Source of the DNA: an archaeon
GTDB lineage: Archaea; Thermoproteota; Nitrososphaeria; Conexivisphaerales; UBA164
Assembly: GCA_021798095.1 (NCBI GenBank)
Contig: JAJZYL010000027.1
Coordinates: 1-10,886 of the forward strand
Reading direction: 5' to 3'
DNA: 10,886 nt
The position numbers were made by a program, and so were the translations under genes. This document shows positions 5,976-10,886 of this stretch, in pieces (the stretch's first letter is position 1; the number at the start of each line of letters is the position of its first letter). The notes under the pieces were generated by a model. That model was not told the origin of the DNA and searched no databases. It was given only the letters and a program-made list of their open reading frames with translations.

Positions 5976-6096
5976 CCCGCGGTAGCTCAGCTTGGTAGAG
6001 CTTCCGGCTGTAGAGGTGGGCTATGGCTCGCTTTGTCAGCCTATCAAGCGCACAGAAACCGGATTGTCGCAGGTTCAAGTCCTGCCCGCGGGACCA
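5976..6096 (+). tRNA. tRNA-Tyr (anticodon GTA) with 44-nt intron, CCA encoded
   Basis: Acceptor CCCGCGG pairs with CCGCGGG; C1-G72 is the archaeal tyrosine identity pair. The D arm is GCTC/GAGC, the anticodon stem TCCGG/CCGGA, and the T arm GCAGG-TTCAAGT-CCTGC with discriminator A. The spliced anticodon loop CTGTAGA gives GTA. The intron (6014-6057) follows position 37. CTGT (6008-6011) pairs with ACAG (6052-6055), and both sides carry 3-nt bulges, AG^A and AA^A, which is the bulge-helix-bulge target of the tRNA splicing endonuclease. The helix inside the intron is weak, so the motif is somewhat relaxed. CCA (6094-6096) is encoded, unlike in tRNA-Gly. The last 22 bp overlap the end of the tRNase Z gene on the other strand. 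Confidence 0.95.
6014..6057 (+). other. tRNA-Tyr intron
   Basis: This 44-nt insert lies between positions 37 and 38, bounded by the two 3-nt bulges described for the tRNA. GGCT (6019-6022) and AGCC (6038-6041) can form an internal hairpin. It is too short to encode a homing nuclease. Confidence 0.85.
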
Positions 6097-7034
6097 CTTA
6101 TACTGATATCTGGCTGCTCTGAACTGTTGGTGATTATAAAGCTCATAAGATCCCGTGCTCCACTAACCCTTTTGAAAGACCTTCTAGCCTCCCTTACAAG
6201 TCCATCTATCCTCCTGTACCTTTCGCTGAAGTGATATAGGATCAGATGACCTACATTGGCGGCGTTAGCCAACGCTCCAGCCTCCTCCGCTGTAGAATGA
6301 AAGGATTCAACTGCCTTATCGCTTAGCTCCTGAGAAAAAGTTGATTCATATATCAAGAGGTCGGCGCCATGGAAGAACCTGACCAGGCTGGCCGTTGGCC
6401 TCGTATCACCGGATATGCCCACCCTGAGGCCCTTCACCGGGCTGTCAACTATCCCCCCTGGCTCGATGACCCTATCTCCAACAGAAACGCTCTTTCCGTG
6501 CTGTAATTCACCCCATAACGGCCCCTTTGGGACGCTCATCCTGATGGCCTCTTCTGGATGAAATCTCCCCGGCCTGTCATCCTCCACAAACATGTAGGAG
6601 TAACTGGGGACACTGTGGAGCGATCTCCTTGCTAATACTCGAAAATTATCGCCCCGATATACCTCTCCGTTCCTCGTCGTTGATATGGTTAGAGCATATT
6701 TGAGCGTGGAATGCAGGCTCTTATTGACTCCATCAATAAATGATGCTGTACCTGGCGGCCCAAATATGGTCAGGCCGTTGAGCCGGTTCAGAAGGTCCAT
6801 CGAATTTAGCAAGCCGGGAAGGCCAAGCACATGGTCACCGTGCAGATGAGTCAGGAATATGGCCCGTAGCTTCATTATGTTCAAGCCGGCGATGGCCATC
6901 TGCCTCTGGGTGCCCTCTCCACAGTCGAACATGTAAAGTTCACCATCGGTATTAAGCACAACGGATGGCGCGCCGCGTAACTTGTTAGGATGCGCCGAAC
7001 CTGTTCCCATGAAATAGACAGTTATCTTCCCCAT
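6075..7034 (-). CDS. rnz: tRNase Z (tRNA 3' processing endonuclease)
   Basis: This metallo-beta-lactamase-fold zinc endonuclease cuts precursor tRNAs after the discriminator base. The signature THLHGDH holds His63, His65, Asp67 and His68. The remaining metal ligands sit in LHSVPSYSYMF (His), GISGDTRPT (Asp) and the FHSTAEEA His. YHFSERYRRI near the end is typical of the family. DDRPGRFHPEEA marks the substrate-recognition region. At 319 aa it is slightly longer than the roughly 305-aa family norm. The extra tail ends in SGPAGRT, whose codons lie antisense to the tRNA-Tyr acceptor and T arm. It is the last gene of the OFOR operon, 10 nt after the small hypothetical gene. Sharing a transcript with a metabolic enzyme is odd for a tRNA-processing gene. 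Confidence 0.93.
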   Translation of the reverse strand: MGKITVYFMGTGSAHPNKLRGAPSVVLNTDGELYMFDCGEGTQRQMAIAGLNIMKLRAIFLTHLHGDHVLGLPGLLNSMDLLNRLNGLTIFGPPGTASFIDGVNKSLHSTLKYALTISTTRNGEVYRGDNFRVLARRSLHSVPSYSYMFVEDDRPGRFHPEEAIRMSVPKGPLWGELQHGKSVSVGDRVIEPGGIVDSPVKGLRVGISGDTRPTASLVRFFHGADLLIYESTFSQELSDKAVESFHSTAEEAGALANAANVGHLILYHFSERYRRIDGLVREARRSFKRVSGARDLMSFIITNSSEQPDISISGPAGRT

Positions 7035-7044
7035 TGAATATGTA

Positions 7045-7329
7045 TCAGGAACTCATCATTATATAGTTAAGCCACTCCTCCAGCATACCCAATGGGAGAT
7101 CGTGCTCACCAGCCTCGTCTACACTTCTGTATGAATTGAATATTATATCAGCGCCTGCAACGTTTCCGCTGATTTTCACTGAACTAGAAGATCCAAGCCT
7201 ATCGAGGGCGCTCGACATATGCGAGTTGAAGGTAACCGTAACGATATCGCCCCTTACCTCATACGATAAGGAATCTGCATTACTGTCCAGGAATCTTTTA
7301 AAAATGGAGTAGTTCAGTTTGAAGTTCAA
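7045..7329 (-). CDS. Small hypothetical protein coupled to OFOR beta
   Basis: I do not recognise this 94-aa protein. It looks soluble, with no signal peptide, membrane segment or Cys motif. A helical N-terminus (about 1-20) is followed by likely beta strands (GDIVTVTFNS, SVKISGNV, GADIIFNS) and an acidic C-terminal helix (LGMLEEWLNYIM). The size is near that of KEOPS Pcc1, but I see no convincing match. Its TTG start overlaps the TGA of OFOR beta (TTGA), and its stop lies 10 nt before tRNase Z, so translational coupling within the operon is likely. No ATG is available near the N-terminus. The uninterrupted frame between two real genes, with tight junctions on both sides, supports it as coding. 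Confidence 0.65.
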   Translation of the reverse strand: MNFKLNYSIFKRFLDSNADSLSYEVRGDIVTVTFNSHMSSALDRLGSSSSVKISGNVAGADIIFNSYRSVDEAGEHDLPLGMLEEWLNYIMMSS

Positions 7330-8186
7330 CTGAACTCATATTCAAGTTCCCTGAGAGTCTCTGAATTGAGCGGTGTTACACTTTTGCTTGCCCATCTTCC
7401 ATCCCCTATCTGTTCCTTGAGCATTTCCTGGAATGATGGCTTAGTTTCATCTCTGTAGAAGATTCCCAATGGCAACTTTTCCTCTTCCTTAGCTGCCTTC
7501 ATAGCAGCATAGAAATCGGTGGGGTTATGCCCTTTGTCCTCCAGTTTATACATCAACTTTCTCACTTCATCATATATATCATACCATGTAACACATGGGC
7601 TCAGCACATCCACCAATGCGAACCCCCTATGCTTTATCGCCTCCTGAATCAACATGGACAGATGTTTTGGCTGCCCTGAAAATCCCCTTGCTACGAACGT
7701 GGCTCCGTCCCCTATCAGCGCCGCGAGCGGGTTCAGCGGGTAAATTATGCTTCCGGAGGGTGATGTCTTTGTGACCTGTTTTAACCGCGATGTGGGTGAG
7801 AGCTGTCCAGTAGTAAGGCCGTAAATTTCGTTGTTCATGACTATAACCTTGATATCGTCATTTCTCCTGGCAGCGTGTATCATGTGGTTGAAGCCTATGC
7901 CGTATTCATCTCCATCTCCAGCTGTTACCAGGACGGTGAGGTTGGGGTTTGCATCCTTGATACCTATTGCTACCGGAATGGGCCTGCCGTGCAGGCCGTG
8001 AAAGCCGTAGGTCTTGATAAATCCAGGGAAGTTGCTTGAACAGCCTATACCACTGGATATAACTACATTGTGGGGCGGAATATTAAGTGCTGCCAGCGCA
8101 TCCTTTACCGCGGCTAATACGCCGAAGTCACCACAGCCTGGGCACCAGTCAGGCCTTGTATCGCTTTCGTAGGCCTTAATGGACAT
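7326..8186 (-). CDS. 2-oxoacid:ferredoxin oxidoreductase, beta subunit
   Basis: This subunit carries thiamine diphosphate and one [4Fe-4S] cluster and, with the alpha subunit, oxidises a 2-oxoacid to acyl-CoA and CO2 with reduction of ferredoxin. Cys15, Cys18, Cys49 and Cys198 fit the four cluster ligands known from the Sulfolobus enzyme. The ThDP/Mg motif is GDGDEYGIGFNHMIHAARRN (90-109), followed by VIVMNNEIYGLTTGQLSPTS. Length is 286 aa, close to the two-subunit type. It overlaps the end of the alpha gene by 11 bp. No separate delta (ferredoxin-like) subunit is present, as usual in this type. Pyruvate, 2-oxoglutarate and broader specificity cannot be told apart from sequence alone. Confidence 0.93.
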   Translation of the reverse strand: MSIKAYESDTRPDWCPGCGDFGVLAAVKDALAALNIPPHNVVISSGIGCSSNFPGFIKTYGFHGLHGRPIPVAIGIKDANPNLTVLVTAGDGDEYGIGFNHMIHAARRNDDIKVIVMNNEIYGLTTGQLSPTSRLKQVTKTSPSGSIIYPLNPLAALIGDGATFVARGFSGQPKHLSMLIQEAIKHRGFALVDVLSPCVTWYDIYDEVRKLMYKLEDKGHNPTDFYAAMKAAKEEEKLPLGIFYRDETKPSFQEMLKEQIGDGRWASKSVTPLNSETLRELEYEFS

Positions 8187-9957
8187 GACTTTCTACCTCC
8201 TTCACCATGATGTTACGAACCATCCGCTCGACCTCCACCGGATATATTGGTTCGCCGTTGTATTTTAGCAGCGCGTCCTTGATGTCTATTCCGATCTCCT
8301 TCCTCAGCAACCCGCCGAACTGAGAAGTATAGTTAGCCTCCACTATCATAAGCCTTTCGGCAGATTTTAGGAGCGGTACTATGGCCTGTGTGTTTAATGG
8401 ATATATATCGGAGAACTCCAGCGCGTTTATCTTCAGGCCACTTGAATTCATAACTTCCATAGCCTCCCTTACCGGGTTAGCTGAACTTCCCCAGCTTACA
8501 ATGGTAAGGTCAGCCCTGGTCTGACCCACGAGTTCCGGCGCTTTCATCTCAGCCTTTAACTGTTCCATTTTTTTCATCCTCTTTTCCTGCATCTTCTCCC
8601 TCATAAGCACCGATTCCTTGAGGCCGGCCAGCACATCACTGAGGTCGTGCCCCCATTCATCGTGTTCATCTGTCTTCGCTACATACATCATATTCGGTGT
8701 CCCTGGCAATGGCCTAGGAGATATGTTATCGGGAGTTAGCTGGTACCGCCTGAACCACGTGCCATTATGAAGCTCCTTATCTGTGCCATCAGAATTAAGA
8801 AGCTTTCCCCTGTTTATATCGACTGGCTCGAAATCATGGTCTATGGTCATGTATCCACCGTCAGCTATCTGAAAATCCAACAACACCATCACCGGCATCT
8901 GATACCTTTCCGCGATATCGAACGATCTCACGGCTATGTCGTATGCGTCGGGAGCGTTCCTTGGAGCGAATATTGCCCTGGGGAAGTCATCCTGAGAGAT
9001 ACCCAGCATCATGTTGAGGTCACCCTGAGAGGTCTTTGTTGGCAGCCCGGTGCTCGGACCAGTGCGCATTACATTTACTACAACAACCGGCGTTTCGGTC
9101 ATAGCAGCCTCCCCTACGGCCTCCTGCATCAGAGCAAAGCCACCGCCACTCGTAGCGCACATCGCCCTAGCACCAGCGTGTGCAGCGCCTATGGTAGCAT
9201 TGATGACGGATATTTCATCCTCCCCCAAGAAAACCGTTATTCCGAGCTTCTTTGCATGGGCGGTCATCCAGTGCACTATAGGACTGGCTGGTGACATGGG
9301 ATAAGCTGCGTAGAACCTGCACCCGGCAGCCACCGCTCCTATTGAAAATGTGTAATTGGCGTGTAAGAATGGAAGCCTTTTATCGGAATATTTTAAGGCC
9401 TTCCTGACGCCTGCCTGCACCCCGAATCCGTATCCCTCCTTTGCAGCTTCTACGTTCTTTTTCGCAATTTCAGGTTTTTTGGCGAACTGGGACGTTATAG
9501 TTTCTTCAACCACATCAAAGCCCAGCCCTATCAGGGCCGCCACCTCCGCCACAGCTACCGTATTTTTCATTATGGGGTATTTATCATACTTCAGGGCCGT
9601 AGCAAGGAACGGTGACTTAATCTGGGATATATCCGCCCCCAGATCGCGCGCAGTTACAGCTGATGGGTCATAGATTATGATTCCTCCCTTGTTAACTAAA
9701 GAGTAATGCTCATCGTACGCTAACTGGGTGAAAGGTAACAGATAATCCACCCCGTACCCCATGCTGTAGACCGGGTGAGTGCCAGCATGCACATGGAACC
9801 ATACATGGCCGCCCCTGATCGCGGACTGATTGCCATTAAATGTGGATATGTACGTGCCGCTTCTAGAAAGCAGTTTGGCTAAAATTTCACCAGCGCTCTG
9901 AATACCGTCACCCGCAGCTGCCCCCAACCTTATTGTAATGTCCTTAACTTCTTGCAT
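8176..9957 (-). CDS. 2-oxoacid:ferredoxin oxidoreductase, fused gamma-alpha subunit
   Basis: This 593-aa chain joins the gamma domain (about 1-190, GAAAGDGIQSAGEILAKLL near the start, NQSAIRGGHVWFHV) to the alpha domain (about 195-593), an arrangement found in Sulfolobus OFOR. The usual YPITP motif that contacts substrate/CoA is YPMSP here (219-223), followed by ASP. GEDEISVINATIGAAHAGARA and TSGGGFALMQEAVGEAAMTETP are the expected alpha-domain segments. A charged helical stretch, REKMQEKRMKKMEQLKAEM, lies near residues 455-475. It is the first gene of the leftward operon alpha-beta-small protein-tRNase Z. A TATA box about 28 bp upstream of the ATG points to a nearly leaderless message. The substrate range is undetermined. 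Confidence 0.94.
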   Translation of the reverse strand: MQEVKDITIRLGAAAGDGIQSAGEILAKLLSRSGTYISTFNGNQSAIRGGHVWFHVHAGTHPVYSMGYGVDYLLPFTQLAYDEHYSLVNKGGIIIYDPSAVTARDLGADISQIKSPFLATALKYDKYPIMKNTVAVAEVAALIGLGFDVVEETITSQFAKKPEIAKKNVEAAKEGYGFGVQAGVRKALKYSDKRLPFLHANYTFSIGAVAAGCRFYAAYPMSPASPIVHWMTAHAKKLGITVFLGEDEISVINATIGAAHAGARAMCATSGGGFALMQEAVGEAAMTETPVVVVNVMRTGPSTGLPTKTSQGDLNMMLGISQDDFPRAIFAPRNAPDAYDIAVRSFDIAERYQMPVMVLLDFQIADGGYMTIDHDFEPVDINRGKLLNSDGTDKELHNGTWFRRYQLTPDNISPRPLPGTPNMMYVAKTDEHDEWGHDLSDVLAGLKESVLMREKMQEKRMKKMEQLKAEMKAPELVGQTRADLTIVSWGSSANPVREAMEVMNSSGLKINALEFSDIYPLNTQAIVPLLKSAERLMIVEANYTSQFGGLLRKEIGIDIKDALLKYNGEPIYPVEVERMVRNIMVKEVESHVH

Positions 9958-9980
9958 AAGGATGAGCCATTTAAGCCATT

Positions 9981-9990
9981 AATATATTTT
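9981..9990 (-). promoter_or_regulatory. TATA box of the OFOR operon
   Basis: The minus strand reads AAAATATATT, centred about 28 bp upstream of the alpha-subunit ATG (9957). Predicted transcription start is near 9959, so the operon message has almost no 5' leader. Confidence 0.6.
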
Positions 9991-10051
9991 TATTAGACTT
10001 TTAATGCTGGGGCCCGCGGAATCTGAAATCAAATAAAATTGCTGCTCCAAT

Positions 10052-10060
10052 CTTTTATAC
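10052..10060 (+). promoter_or_regulatory. TATA box of the HAD phosphatase gene; decides its start
   Basis: CTTTTATAC is centred about 25 bp upstream of the ATG at 10081, predicting a leaderless mRNA. It lies inside the longer open frame that begins at 10039, which argues against that upstream start. Confidence 0.55.
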
Positions 10061-10080
10061 CGGCATTCCAAATCGATGGT

Positions 10081-10764
10081 ATGAAGGTTAAACTGCTCGC
10101 TCTGGACGTGGATGGAACGATCACCGATGAGGATAACTCCGTAGACCTAGATGCGGTGTTCACCATCAAAAACGTCTCAAAAATGGGCCTCAAGCCGATC
10201 TTCATAACCGGCAGGAGCCTCTGGGAAGCTTACTCCTTAACGGCCTTTATTGGATTAGAAAGGATAGGCGCCGCAGAGAACGGCGGCGTTATATTCTACA
10301 GGTCTCCACATAACGTGCTCCTTCTAGGGGACCTTGCAGAACCGACTAGGGCTCTGGAGGCCCTGTCCAGGGAGCTTGATATTGCCATAAGAAATACGAT
10401 GCCAAGATTTACGGAGATAACGTTGGAACGTCCGGTCGATATCAACCTAGCCAACGATATCCTGGAGAAAAACGGCATAAGGGCGAAGGCGCTTGATAGT
10501 GGCTATGCCGTGCACCTTGTTAATGACACAGTAAACAAGGGGATCGCGTTAGAACGCATCATGAAATTGTTACAAGTTAGCAGGAATGAAACCGCAAGCA
10601 TTGGGGACAGCGTGATAGACATCCCAATGTTCAAGGCATCTTCAATATCCTTTGCCGTTTCTAACTCCTCAGAATACGTAAAGAAGGAGGCATCATACGT
10701 CACCAGCGGGAGGTCGGGCAAGGGAGTGGTGGAGGCCATATCGAAGTTGTTGACATATGAGTGA
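10081..10764 (+). CDS. HAD-family phosphatase, phosphoglycolate phosphatase type
   Basis: This 227-aa cytosolic HAD hydrolase resembles the archaeal phosphoglycolate phosphatases (Thermoplasma TA0175 type, about 224 aa), which remove phosphate from 2-phosphoglycolate. The four HAD motifs are present: I, LALDVDGT with nucleophile Asp9 and Asp11; II, FITGRS with Thr43; III, Lys153 in VNKGIAL; IV, GDSVIDIPMF with Asp176 and Asp180. The segment between motifs II and III (about 60-150) is the type C2 cap, as in Cof-like enzymes. The ATG at 10081 puts the first motif seven residues from the start, as in the family, and fits the TATA box. The longer frame from 10039 adds 14 unlikely residues. Sucrose-phosphate-phosphatase-like or Cof-type sugar phosphatases are the main alternatives. 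Confidence 0.88.
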   Translation: MKVKLLALDVDGTITDEDNSVDLDAVFTIKNVSKMGLKPIFITGRSLWEAYSLTAFIGLERIGAAENGGVIFYRSPHNVLLLGDLAEPTRALEALSRELDIAIRNTMPRFTEITLERPVDINLANDILEKNGIRAKALDSGYAVHLVNDTVNKGIALERIMKLLQVSRNETASIGDSVIDIPMFKASSISFAVSNSSEYVKKEASYVTSGRSGKGVVEAISKLLTYE

Positions 10765-10776
10765 GTCCTCCGTTTA

Positions 10777-10785
10777 GTTTAAAAA
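10777..10785 (+). promoter_or_regulatory. TATA box of the right-edge gene
   Basis: GTTTAAAAA is centred about 32 bp upstream of the ATG at 10813. Predicted transcription start is near 10807, leaving a leader of about six bases. Confidence 0.45.
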
Positions 10786-10812
10786 CAGCCAGCGGCCCAC
10801 TAATTATGATAA

Positions 10813-10886
10813 ATGGTGACCTTCCTTAGGCTTTATAACGATCTATCAAAGGACATTGCGGATAGCCTTAAGGCTTTGGGCGTTAC
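10813..10886 (+). CDS. N-terminus of an unidentified protein (partial; possibly ArgRS)
   Basis: A frame opens at ATG 10813 and runs off the window after 24 codons. It reads MVTFLRLYNDLSKDIADSLK, then ALGV. The amphipathic helix ending in LKALGV is compatible with the N-terminal domain of an archaeal arginyl-tRNA synthetase, whose first helix often ends in AL-x-x-LG, but 24 residues cannot prove this. A TATA box at a suitable distance supports a real gene start. Confidence 0.4.
   Translation, partial: MVTFLRLYNDLSKDIADSLKALGV

Noticed and set aside
5992..6234. 80-aa + strand frame starting inside tRNA-Tyr
   Set aside because: It begins in the tRNA and runs antisense to tRNase Z; both real genes explain it.
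8767..9673. Long + strand open frames opposite the OFOR alpha gene (175, 84 and 105 aa)
   Set aside because: They are antisense to a well-recognised, fully conserved coding sequence, lack family resemblance, and arise from codon bias.
1..10886. CRISPR arrays, toxin-antitoxin pairs or defence genes
   Set aside because: No regularly spaced repeats and no such protein families were found; nearly all coding space is housekeeping.

Overview
The window is archaeal. It encodes the two protein cores of the box C/D sRNP (Nop5 and fibrillarin), a NusA-like KH protein, an archaeal-type AspRS, tRNase Z and a two-subunit 2-oxoacid:ferredoxin oxidoreductase (OFOR). Its tRNA-Tyr(GUA) has an intron at the canonical 37/38 position. 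5S rRNA is not next to 16S/23S here, and TATA boxes sit about 26 bp upstream of start codons or mature RNA 5' ends. The gamma-alpha fused OFOR and the lone 5S gene suggest a thermoproteote (TACK) or Thermoplasma-like lineage; I cannot place it further.

Layout. 1-522 is a mobile-element scar: the first codons of a leftward HTH-type ORF, a 5'-truncated DDE transposase, and a 101-bp MITE-like element with 22-bp inverted ends and a perfect 8-bp target duplication. 616-961 holds 5S rRNA and tRNA-Gly(GCC), both leftward, each with its own TATA box. 1179-3018 is nop5-flpA (+), overlapping by 41 bp. 3024-3947 is homoserine kinase (-), convergent with flpA. 4118-5894 is the NusA-like gene followed by AspRS (+), both probably starting at TTG. 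tRNA-Tyr (5976-6096) follows. 9957-6075 is one leftward operon: OFOR alpha, OFOR beta, an unrecognised 94-aa protein, and tRNase Z. The 3' end of the tRNase Z gene runs antisense into the tRNA-Tyr gene. At the right edge are a HAD phosphoglycolate-phosphatase-type gene (+) and the first 24 codons of another + strand gene.

Most of the window is RNA biology: 5S, two tRNAs, tRNA 3' processing, tRNA aminoacylation, and sRNP-guided 2'-O-methylation. Around it sit central metabolism (ferredoxin-linked 2-oxoacid oxidation), threonine biosynthesis and metabolite repair. No new defence or other multi-gene system is evident. The most noteworthy items are the MITE-like element, the tRNase Z/tRNA-Tyr antisense overlap, and the orphan small protein coupled to the OFOR genes.
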